A stretch of DNA of 64,000 nt. Origin: Comamonas sp. Its GTDB lineage: Bacteria > Pseudomonadota > Gammaproteobacteria > Burkholderiales > Burkholderiaceae_C. Both the position numbers and the translations under genes were made by a program. Each line of letters starts with the position of its first letter. Within the stretch, counting starts at the first letter, position 1. This document shows, piece after piece, positions 24,094 through 31,480 of the stretch. The notes below the pieces were generated by a model. That model saw only the letters and a program-made list of their open reading frames with translations, was not told where the DNA came from and made no database searches. The DNA lies in assembly GCA_021166775.1 (NCBI GenBank), contig JAJPEQ010000010.1, positions 182,131 through 246,130 of the forward strand, read 5' to 3'.

Positions 24094-25161
24094 CTACAGA
24101 ATGGTTTTCGCCTTTTCCAGCAATTCCCCCATGCCGAAGCTGCCGCGGTATCGGCTGGGCGTGATTCCCGACATTCTGGTGAACAGGTTCCTGAAAAACG
24201 GAACATCGTTGTACCCCACCATGACGGCGATTTCGTCGATGCCGCACGTGGTGGCGCCCAGGAGGTGCCGTGCGCGCTGCATGCGCAATTCTTGCAGGTA
24301 GGCCAGGGGGGAATAGCCCGTGGCGGCACGGAAACGTCGCTCGAAGGTGCGGCGACTGAGTTGCACCTCGTCCATTGCCCTGCCCAACGCGTCGGGCTGA
24401 CCCAGCGAGGCCGACAGGGCGCGCTGAGCGCGCAGCATCGAAGCATCGCCATGATCTCGCGGTGGTATGAAGCCGCGCTGGCGGACGGTCGCCGTTTCCG
24501 TTGTGGGTTCCGAGGAAAACAGCCGTGCCAGTTCCACCGCCTGCTCCGAACCCACAAAACGGGCGATCAGGAGCAGCACCAGTGCCTGCCAGGCGGTGCC
24601 GGCTGCCGTGGTGATCAACCGGCTTCCCGCAGCAGCAGCCACAAGGGCCTGTCCGGAAACGAACTGCACCCTGGAGTAGTGCGCGGCCATGGCCGGCATC
24701 AGTGCCCAGTGGGTCGTCGCCTGATGGCGGTCGAGCAGTCCGGTCTCCGCCAGCAACGCCACGCCCGTCGAGATTGCGCCCACCAGCGCGCCCCGGTCAT
24801 GTCGCTCCCGTATCCACTGGACAAACGGGCGCCATGGGGTGGACCAGCCGGAGCGGCCGAAGCGCACCGATTCCTCGAACAGTCCAGGAACCAGAACAAC
24901 GTCGGGCACATAGTGGGTGTCGTCCAGAGAGATCTCGGGTATCAGTCGCGTGCCGTGGTAGCAGCTCACGGGTTGCTGCGTGCGTCCGACAATGCGTACG
25001 TTGAACCGGCTGGCCTCTCCCGTGCCGCCCTGCAGGGAAGACCATAGACCGCCCGCGCTGTTGAGCATGTCCGCCGGGCCCATGATGGTCCAGCCCAGCG
25101 CATGCTCCGGCGCCAGGATCGCCACCTTCACACGGCGGGCCGATGGCGCGATGCTTGTCAT
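24094..25161 (-). CDS. GlxA-type AraC-family transcriptional regulator
   Basis: A 355-residue regulator. The N-terminal part (about 1-190) is a DJ-1/PfpI-like amidotransferase fold without evident catalytic activity (VKVAILAPEHALGWTIMGPADML, LVGAISTGVALLAETGLL). The C-terminal ~90 residues are an AraC DNA-binding domain: MDEVQLSRRTFERRFRAATGYSPLAYLQELRMQRARHLL and VGYNDVPFFRNLFTRMSGITPSRYR. The start at 25161 overlaps the permease stop as ATGA, so it is co-transcribed with the ABC importer. The upstream extension of the frame is a shadow of the permease gene. It probably senses a nitrogenous or related metabolite. Confidence 0.88.
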   Translation of the reverse strand: MTSIAPSARRVKVAILAPEHALGWTIMGPADMLNSAGGLWSSLQGGTGEASRFNVRIVGRTQQPVSCYHGTRLIPEISLDDTHYVPDVVLVPGLFEESVRFGRSGWSTPWRPFVQWIRERHDRGALVGAISTGVALLAETGLLDRHQATTHWALMPAMAAHYSRVQFVSGQALVAAAAGSRLITTAAGTAWQALVLLLIARFVGSEQAVELARLFSSEPTTETATVRQRGFIPPRDHGDASMLRAQRALSASLGQPDALGRAMDEVQLSRRTFERRFRAATGYSPLAYLQELRMQRARHLLGATTCGIDEIAVMVGYNDVPFFRNLFTRMSGITPSRYRGSFGMGELLEKAKTIL

Positions 25162-25955
25162 TGCCAGTGCAGCAGCTTGCGCTCGAACGCCGTCATCATC
25201 CAGATGATGGCCATGCCCAGCAGAGACAGCACCACCAGAACCGCCATGACGCCGTTCATGTTGAAGGTGGAGCCGAGGTAGGCCAGGGTCTGACCCAGGC
25301 CGTGTTCCGCGGCAATGATTTCGCCCCCGACCACACCCAGCATCGCGTAGACCAGGCCCAGGCGCAGGCCCGCGAAGATGACCGGCACGGCGCCCGGCAG
25401 GGTCACCAGGGTGAACATCTGCAAGGGTTTGGCACCGAGGGTGCGGGTGAGCGTGAGATGGTCCTGGCTCACGCCGCGCATGCCCGCCACCGTGCTGGAG
25501 AGCACGATGAAGAACGTCAGCGAAAATCCGATGGCGATTTTCGAGGCGACGCCCAGGCCGAACCACAGAATGAACAGCGGCATCAGCGCGATGCGCGGCA
25601 TGGCATTGAATGCCGACAGGTAGGGATCACTGAAACGCTCCAGCCGCGGCATGGAAACGAACAGCAAGCCCACGAGCAGTGCGGCCACGCTCCCCATCAG
25701 GAACGATGCGAAAGTGCCCAGCAGCGTCCAACCCAGCTCGATCCACAGGGTGGGAGACTGGATCAGGTTGCTCCAGAGAAACTGTCCGATGCCCGTGGGC
25801 TGGCCTGTGAAGGTCACGTCGATCCACCCGGCTCGCGCAGCCCATTCCCACAAGCCCAGCACCCCGGCCAGCAGGCAGGCGTGCTGCGGCAGCGTGCGAA
25901 ACAGGAATTCGCGGCGAACGCCGCTGCAAGCCCTCTTTTCAGTGCGCATCGTCAT
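25158..25955 (-). CDS. ABC importer permease, nitrate/sulfonate/taurine family
   Basis: A 265-residue inner-membrane permease with six helices. The BPD_transp_1 EAA-type loop is seen as TRTLGAKPLQMFTLVTLPGAVPVIFAGLRLGLVYAM, characteristic of SsuC/TauC. It partners the ATPase encoded immediately upstream, whose stop it overlaps. ATG at 25955 or 25949 is preferred to the further upstream codons, which would add a segment overlapping the ATPase gene. The ligand is unknown. Confidence 0.9.
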   Translation of the reverse strand: MTMRTEKRACSGVRREFLFRTLPQHACLLAGVLGLWEWAARAGWIDVTFTGQPTGIGQFLWSNLIQSPTLWIELGWTLLGTFASFLMGSVAALLVGLLFVSMPRLERFSDPYLSAFNAMPRIALMPLFILWFGLGVASKIAIGFSLTFFIVLSSTVAGMRGVSQDHLTLTRTLGAKPLQMFTLVTLPGAVPVIFAGLRLGLVYAMLGVVGGEIIAAEHGLGQTLAYLGSTFNMNGVMAVLVVLSLLGMAIIWMMTAFERKLLHWQ

Positions 25956-26802
25956 GCCTCCACCCATGCTCCAGGGTTTCCCAAATGTGGGCATACAGCT
26001 TGTGGAATTGAGGTTCTCCCTGCAGGTCGCGCACGTTGCGCGGACGCGGCAGGTCGATGGGGATGTCCGCGACGATGCGCCCGGGGCGTGCGCTCATCAC
26101 GATCACCCGGTCCGAGATGGAAATCGCCTCGCCCAGATCGTGGGTGATGAACACCACGGTGCGCCGCTCCTGCTGCCACAACTCGGCCACCAGTTCCTGC
26201 AGCTGCAGCTTGGTCTGGGCATCGAGCGCGCCAAAGGGCTCGTCCATCAACAGGAAGGGTGATTCCAGCGCAAACGTGCGTGCCAGCGCGCAGCGCTGGC
26301 GCATGCCATGCGAGAGGTGCTTCGGGTATGTGTCCTCGAAGCCCGCCAGGCCCACGCGCTGCAGCAGCATGCGCGCGCGTGATTCACGCGCCTTCGACGG
26401 CACGCCGCGCACCTGCATGCCGTAGCAGGCGTTTTGCAATGTCGTGCGCCACGGCAGCAGGGAATCGCGCGCCAGCATGTAGGCGATACGATCGTCGCCC
26501 AGGCGCGGCGCGCTGCCGCCGAGTTGCAAGGTGCCGCGGTGGGGGGCATCCACCAAACCCGCCAGCAAGTTCAGCATCGTGGTCTTGCCACAGCCGCTGG
26601 GGCCGACGATGGAGACGAACTGTCCTTCGGGAATGGACAGGGAAACCCTGTCGATCACCGTGCGGCCGCCGAAAGCCAGCTCCAGATCCTTGACCTCGAT
26701 GGCGGTTTTGGCAGTCATGGGTACGGACATGAGTTTCGGGGTAGTGCCCGGTCTTTCAGGGGTCTGTACGGACTCACGGGCGAAGGTGTGGATGGCAGCC
26801 AT
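25939..26802 (-). CDS. ABC importer ATPase, nitrate/sulfonate/taurine family
   Basis: A 287-residue SsuB/TauB-type ATPase. Walker A is GPSGCGKTT, the Q-loop region reads YMLARDSLLPWRTTLQNACYG, the signature is LSHGMRQRCALAR (LSHGM, a common variant), Walker B is FLLMDEPFGALDAQT and the switch histidine is in FITHDLGEAI. The first ~25 residues are a non-conserved leader; ATG at 26802 starts 20 bases after the binding-protein stop, and a later ATG could be used. It energises the permease encoded next. Confidence 0.92.
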   Translation of the reverse strand: MAAIHTFARESVQTPERPGTTPKLMSVPMTAKTAIEVKDLELAFGGRTVIDRVSLSIPEGQFVSIVGPSGCGKTTMLNLLAGLVDAPHRGTLQLGGSAPRLGDDRIAYMLARDSLLPWRTTLQNACYGMQVRGVPSKARESRARMLLQRVGLAGFEDTYPKHLSHGMRQRCALARTFALESPFLLMDEPFGALDAQTKLQLQELVAELWQQERRTVVFITHDLGEAISISDRVIVMSARPGRIVADIPIDLPRPRNVRDLQGEPQFHKLYAHIWETLEHGWRHDDAH

Positions 26803-26821
26803 GGCAATGTCCCGGCGCGGG

Positions 26822-27808
26822 TCAGAACATGGGACTGACGTCGTATGCGCCAGGGATCTGGCCGGTCTCAAAAAGATAATCCGCCGCGGCCTGGATGGCG
26901 CTTTTCTTCACGTCGGCGGTAAAGGCCGATTGAAAGCGCTGAAGCGAGTTGCGCAGGATTTCGTCCCCCTTGGGCATGTCCAGGCGGTAGTACTTCAGCG
27001 TGATCTGCATCAGTTCGTCGAGGTTCGCCGGATTGGTGGCGAATTTCTGTGCGTCGCGCATGGCTTTGAGGTAGGACTCACCGGCGTTCGGATTCTTGAT
27101 CAGGAAATCCTTGCGCATGACATACAGGCCACCGCCGCCGTTCAGGGCGACCAACGTCTTGGGCCCTTCACCTTTGGCTGGCATGACGGCGATCCGGCAG
27201 GTCTTGAGTACATCGCAAAAGCCGTCGAAGGGCACGAAGCTCATCACCGCATCGACCTGCTTGTTCAAGAGAGCCGGGTAACCGGTGTTGGGGGAACCGA
27301 CGGCGACGAAGGTCACGTCGTCGTCCTTCATGCCGGCGTCCTTCAGCATGGTCTTGATCTGAAACTCGGGTGCCGCGCCGCGCGCGGTCACGCCGATCTT
27401 CTTGCTCTTGAGGTCGTGCATGACCGCCGGATAGCCCTTGTCGGCGCTGGCCATCAAGTCCTTGCCCAGAATCAGCATGAAGGGGTTGTAGGCGAAAGAG
27501 GTGCTGACGATTTTCAGATCGGCCCCCTTGACGACAGACTGGATCGCCACTTCCGGGGGCGGCAGCGATACCTCGATACCCCCGGCCATCAGCGTCTGCA
27601 CGCCCAGCGGGGCTGCCGGGATGGTGGTGAGCGTGCATTTGAGGCCGTGGTCGTTGCAGTACCCCTTCTCGATCGCCACCCGTGCCAGGGTGCCGACGAT
27701 GCCCGGATAGTCCTGGATACGCAGCGTCAGTGGCTGCGCCTGCGCCGCTGCGCAGGCAAGCAACGTGAAACCGGCAGCCAGCCACCGGTACAGGGAAGTG
27801 CGGTTCAT
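26822..27808 (-). CDS. Periplasmic binding protein, NMT1/SsuA-like
   Basis: A 328-residue type II periplasmic binding protein. The signal peptide (LAAGFTLLACAAAQAQ) is followed by the NMT1-like core: TLRIQDYPGIVGTLARVAIEKGYCNDHGLK, then SLPPPEVAIQSVVKGADLKIV, KSKKIGVTARGAAPEFQIKTML and GYPALLNKQVDAVMSFVP. The family binds sulfonates, taurine, nitrate or pyrimidine precursors. First gene of a leftward importer operon, divergent from a LysR gene. The position next to a dioxygenase/BMC operon suggests that it imports that pathway's substrate. Confidence 0.88.
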   Translation of the reverse strand: MNRTSLYRWLAAGFTLLACAAAQAQPLTLRIQDYPGIVGTLARVAIEKGYCNDHGLKCTLTTIPAAPLGVQTLMAGGIEVSLPPPEVAIQSVVKGADLKIVSTSFAYNPFMLILGKDLMASADKGYPAVMHDLKSKKIGVTARGAAPEFQIKTMLKDAGMKDDDVTFVAVGSPNTGYPALLNKQVDAVMSFVPFDGFCDVLKTCRIAVMPAKGEGPKTLVALNGGGGLYVMRKDFLIKNPNAGESYLKAMRDAQKFATNPANLDELMQITLKYYRLDMPKGDEILRNSLQRFQSAFTADVKKSAIQAAADYLFETGQIPGAYDVSPMF

Positions 27809-27880
27809 GTCATGTCTCCTTTGTAGTTTCCCGACAGGCGCCTGGAGGCGTGTCCGGATGCACTATAAGGAGACTTAAAA

Positions 27881-27926
27881 TTTGCGTCTATTGCAAAAAT
27901 TCTGGAAATTATTGCAATTAATGCAA
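27881..27926. promoter_or_regulatory. Two candidate LysR binding palindromes
   Basis: Two inverted repeats lie between the divergent binding-protein and LysR genes: TTTGC-N7-GCAAA at 27881-27897 and TTGCA-N5-TGCAA at 27912-27926. Their centres are 30 bases apart, about three helical turns. Both share the half-site TTGCA/TGCAA. This matches the paired recognition and activation sites of LysR tetramers. The AT-rich stretch also provides the likely promoters. Confidence 0.65.
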
Positions 27927-27958
27927 ATTCTATTCACCGACGGACAACGGAGTGCCGC

Positions 27959-28891
27959 ATGAATCTGCGCAAATTTTTCCATCTGTTGGCGGTGATCGAA
28001 AGCGGTAGCTTCCGCAAGGCCGCGGAGGAGGTCCACCTGTCGCAACCTGCGTTGACGCGCAGTCTGGCCTCCCTCGAAGAGGAGCTTGGCGTCACGCTGC
28101 TGGATCGTTCCTATGGCCGGGTGGTGCCGACAAGTTACGCGCAGCCCATCGTCGATCACATTCGGCGAATCTCATCGGAGAGTCGTGCGCTCAAGGAGTC
28201 GGTGCGCCGCATCAAGGGGCTGGAAGAAGGAGAAATTCGGATCGGCTTCGGGCCGTTCGCCGCCGCCACCGCCCTGTGTCCGGTCATGAATGGGGTGGTG
28301 TCGCGGCACCCCCAGCTGCGCGTGGGCGTCGAGATCGCCAATTCCGGTCTGCTGCTGGAGTTGCTGCAACAGGACAGGCTCGATATCGTCGTGGGCGATT
28401 CCCGCTACCTGGAAAAACCCGATGGTGTGCAAGTGATGGAGCTTCAGCAACAGGAAATCGCCATCGTTATCCACCGCGACCACCGCTTGGCAGAGCATGA
28501 TGAGCCTCTGTCCCTGCAGGCACTCAGACACCATACATCGGGGGCACCCACGCTGCCGATCGAGTTGCAAAGGGCATTTTTGGCACAGGGGCTGCCCGAT
28601 TTCCCCACGGTGACCTGCGACGACATGCGCGTCCTGATCGAGATGGCCGAGGCCGGTTCTTTGGTGGTGCTGGTGCCCCGTCTCGTGGTGCGTGAGTTGA
28701 CGAACCACGATGTCTTGCGGGTGTTGCCGCTTCCGATGCCGATCAGTCGCTACACCAAGCCTTGCATCATGTACGCACGCGGGCGCACCCTGGGCCCGGC
28801 GGGCACCCTGCTGGTGCGACTCATCAGCGATTGGTTTGGCATGCGTTCCTACGGCGCCTCCGCGGAAGACACCGGTGCGTCGCCAGACTGA
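27959..28891 (+). CDS. LysR-family transcriptional regulator
   Basis: A 310-residue regulator. The N-terminal winged helix reads MNLRKFFHLLAVIESGSFRKAAEEVHLSQPALTRSLASLEEELGVTLLDRS, followed by a linker helix and a periplasmic-binding-like effector domain (EIRIGFGPFAAATALCPV to VVGDSRYLEKPDGV). The gene is divergent from the ABC importer operon and transcribed toward the MFS gene. Two palindromes with TTGCA half-sites stand upstream. It probably activates the importer and perhaps the downstream BMC operon when the substrate is present. Cupriavidus sulfoacetate clusters likewise pair LysR, MFS and an acylating aldehyde dehydrogenase. Confidence 0.92.
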   Translation: MNLRKFFHLLAVIESGSFRKAAEEVHLSQPALTRSLASLEEELGVTLLDRSYGRVVPTSYAQPIVDHIRRISSESRALKESVRRIKGLEEGEIRIGFGPFAAATALCPVMNGVVSRHPQLRVGVEIANSGLLLELLQQDRLDIVVGDSRYLEKPDGVQVMELQQQEIAIVIHRDHRLAEHDEPLSLQALRHHTSGAPTLPIELQRAFLAQGLPDFPTVTCDDMRVLIEMAEAGSLVVLVPRLVVRELTNHDVLRVLPLPMPISRYTKPCIMYARGRTLGPAGTLLVRLISDWFGMRSYGASAEDTGASPD

Positions 28892-28905
28892 GCGCCGTGC
28901 AGGCT

Positions 28906-30129
28906 TCAGCAAGTTCGCAATACACGCCGAAGCCGCAAGAGCCCCATCAGCCCCAGCACATTCGCGGCCACCGTCGCCGCGAAGGCCAAGCGGTAGTCGC
29001 CACTCATGTCGTGCAGCGAGCCACCCGCGAAGGATCCAAGACCCGAGGTGATGAAAGCGAGAAAATTGACTTCGCCGATCCGGCGCCCCGCCTGGTGGGC
29101 GGGGAAAAACTCCCGCACCAGTACCGCGTAGCCCGGCAGGTAGGCGCCAAAGCCGATGCCCATCAGCCCGACGCCTACGACCATGCCCGTCATGCTGGAT
29201 CCAACCGACCAGGCCAGTGTGGCCGAGCCCATCCCATGACAAATCGAGGCCCATAGCACCGTGCGGTAGTGTCCCCAGCGAGCGCCGAGGGTCGCCGCGC
29301 CCAGGCGCGTGATCAGGCTCGCCCCCAGCATGGTGGACACCAGCATCGCCGCGAGGGCCGGCGCCACCCCCGCCTCTTCCGCGGCGGCGGTGATGTGGCC
29401 TATGACCAGGAAGGTGGCGAAGCACGAGAGCGCGAGACATGCCCCCAGGCCCCAGACCAGCGTGGCGGATCGCGTGTTGGCGGTTTGCGAAAGCACGCTC
29501 GGTTCAGGGGCGGTCAGCACGCGCTCGCGCACCCGCGTGGGAGGTGTGCGGCGGAAAGCCAGGACACACGCCAGCAGCAACGCGCCGCCGCCAACGGCGA
29601 ACCCCGCGAGCGTCTCCCTCCACCCCCAGTGCTGCGCCGAGACCCGCAGCACGGGCGCCAGGAACAGTCCACCGGCTCCCTGGCCGCTGGCAACGATGGC
29701 GATCGCCAAGGCGCGGTGCCGGTCAAACCACTGGCTCAATTGCCCCGCCATGGGGCTGAAGAAAATGCCTTGGCCGAAAAATCCGATCAACAGCCCGACG
29801 CAGGCCATCAGGGTCGTGACGCTCTGGGCCAAGGCGGTGCCTGCCAGTCCCGCAGAGATCGCCAGTGCGCCGATCAGGGCCAGCGGAAAGAAACCGACAC
29901 GCTCACTGACACGGCCGAACAGCAGGCCACCGAAGCCCGCGCCAAAGAGCATCGCCATGTGCACCATGGCCAGCGATTCCGTGCTGGCGCCGAGGTCCGC
30001 CTGCATGGGCTTGAGGAGCAGGGGAACGCAGGTTGCTGCCGCGAAGCTGATGGATGCGATCAGCAATGCCAGCGCGGCGAGCCACCACGCGTAGCCGGAT
30101 TCGATGGAGGGAGCGGTGAGGTCGTTCAT
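28906..30129 (-). CDS. MFS transporter, substrate unknown
   Basis: A 407-residue major facilitator with twelve hydrophobic helices. The loop motif GLLFGRVSERVGFFPLALIG between helices 2 and 3 is typical of the superfamily, and GFFGQGIFFSPMAGQLSQWFDRHRALAIAIVASGQGAGG resembles the organic-anion (OFA/MCT-like) branch. It is convergent with the LysR gene, 14 bases apart, and divergent from the dioxygenase gene, so the two divergent genes may share control. ATG at 30129 is preferred over 30144 because family N-termini begin near there. Confidence 0.85.
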   Translation of the reverse strand: MNDLTAPSIESGYAWWLAALALLIASISFAAATCVPLLLKPMQADLGASTESLAMVHMAMLFGAGFGGLLFGRVSERVGFFPLALIGALAISAGLAGTALAQSVTTLMACVGLLIGFFGQGIFFSPMAGQLSQWFDRHRALAIAIVASGQGAGGLFLAPVLRVSAQHWGWRETLAGFAVGGGALLLACVLAFRRTPPTRVRERVLTAPEPSVLSQTANTRSATLVWGLGACLALSCFATFLVIGHITAAAEEAGVAPALAAMLVSTMLGASLITRLGAATLGARWGHYRTVLWASICHGMGSATLAWSVGSSMTGMVVGVGLMGIGFGAYLPGYAVLVREFFPAHQAGRRIGEVNFLAFITSGLGSFAGGSLHDMSGDYRLAFAATVAANVLGLMGLLRLRRVLRTC

Positions 30130-30280
30130 GGTCAGCCAGAGCAATGGCGCGAACTATCGCCGTCCGGCTGGGCGAAGACCAGCGATCGATTACCTCGCAT
30201 GGCGCAATCACCCCGGTCGGGTGGCCCGTGGCGCCACCGGACTGCGAGGCCCGCAAGAAGCCCGGCAATGGGATGCATCG

Positions 30281-30292
30281 CATCGCGCGATG
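30281..30292. promoter_or_regulatory. Possible operator of the dioxygenase-BMC operon
   Basis: CATCGCGCGATG is a perfect 12-base palindrome, about 100 bases upstream of the dioxygenase start in the 265-base gap between divergent genes. GC-rich palindromes are common by chance in this genome, so this is weak. The rest of the gap shows no TTGCA half-site pair like that in front of the LysR gene. Confidence 0.25.
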
Positions 30293-30394
30293 TCGCAAAC
30301 GTCCCTCACCGCCGGGCCTTGCGGACTCGCACAATTTCTTCATCGCACGGCGCCGGCTTCAAAGCAAAGCGCCTCATCGTTTGAAGGATCAGAG

Positions 30395-31480
30395 ATGACG
30401 TTTCGACACATTACGGTGACACGGATGACGCCCACCATCGGGGCGACGATTTCGGGGGTCGACCTCAACGCGGTCAGCAGTCCGGTGGTGTACGACGAAA
30501 TCCGCCGCGCGCTGTGGGAGAACAAGGTCATTTTCTTTCGCAACCAGGCCCTGACGCCTCAGGCGCACCTGGATTTGGCGCGCACCTTCGGGGAGATGGA
30601 GAAGCACGAGTTCTTTCCCCACGTCGAAGGCCATCCGGAGATCCAGGTCATCGCGAACACCGGCAAGAAATCCCCCGATACGGATCGGTGGCACGCCGAC
30701 GTGACGTTCCGTGAAAAACCGACCGCCGTCTCGGTGCTGCGCGCGGTGGACATCCCCGCCGAGGGCGGCGACACGATGTGGGCCTGCATGAATACCGCCT
30801 ACGAATCGCTGGACGAGCCGATGAAAAAGATGTTGCTCGAGCTGGATGCGGAGCACGACATCAGCCACGCGTTCCGCCGCATGGGCTACACCGGAGAGGC
30901 GCGTCGGCTGGACCCGAACAACCCGCCGTACATCCATCCTGCGGTGATCAACCACCCGGTGACCGGCAAGCTGTGCCTGTTCGTCAACTCGATCTGGACC
31001 AAGCGCTTCACCAACCTGATCGACCGCTATGGCGAAAACCTGCTGCACCTGCTCACCGAGTGGATCACCAAGCCGGAGTTCCAGGTGCGTTTTCGCTGGG
31101 AGAAGGACTCGATCGCGATCTGGGACAACCTCGCGACCCAGCACTACGCCGTGTTCGATTACCAAGGTCAATCCCGCACCATGAACCGGGTGACCTGCCA
31201 GCCGACCAAGGTGCGCCTGAACGCCCGTCCGCAGGCATCTCGCCCGGCGCCCATAGAAAGCTTTGGCCAGCCGTCGATGATGAGCGCGATGCGGCCGGCC
31301 ACTGGAGGGTCCATGGTCTACGCGGGCACGGCCCAAACGCACGGCCCAAGCGCGCCGATGCTGGACGCGGCGCGCATGCAGCAGTTGTCGGAGCCGGAGC
31401 AGCGCGCCGTCAAGGCCGTGTTCGAGGCCATCCAGTCCCTGAATCTGGATGACATCGTCCGTCGCAGCGCCAACGTGTGA
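30395..31480 (+). CDS. TauD/TfdA-family dioxygenase with C-terminal extension
   Basis: A 361-residue non-haem Fe(II), 2-oxoglutarate-dependent dioxygenase. The iron triad is visible: H100 and D102 in RWHADVTF and H250 in TQHYAVFDY. R261 in SRTMNRVT (or R265) is positioned to bind 2-oxoglutarate, as in E. coli TauD. Known members hydroxylate taurine, sulfonates, sulfates or aryloxyacids, which then break down to an aldehyde or keto acid. The catalytic domain ends near 275. TauD is ~283 residues long; here ~85 more follow: a Ser/Met/Pro/Gly-rich linker and an amphipathic helix (333-357). First gene of the BMC operon. ATG at 30395 has GGATCAGAG upstream. Confidence 0.9.
   Translation: MTFRHITVTRMTPTIGATISGVDLNAVSSPVVYDEIRRALWENKVIFFRNQALTPQAHLDLARTFGEMEKHEFFPHVEGHPEIQVIANTGKKSPDTDRWHADVTFREKPTAVSVLRAVDIPAEGGDTMWACMNTAYESLDEPMKKMLLELDAEHDISHAFRRMGYTGEARRLDPNNPPYIHPAVINHPVTGKLCLFVNSIWTKRFTNLIDRYGENLLHLLTEWITKPEFQVRFRWEKDSIAIWDNLATQHYAVFDYQGQSRTMNRVTCQPTKVRLNARPQASRPAPIESFGQPSMMSAMRPATGGSMVYAGTAQTHGPSAPMLDAARMQQLSEPEQRAVKAVFEAIQSLNLDDIVRRSANV

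Noticed and set aside
24094..25566. GlxA-type regulator extended upstream to 25566
   Set aside because: The extra 135 residues are low-complexity shadow of the permease gene; the regulator fold begins at 25161 with an ATGA overlap.
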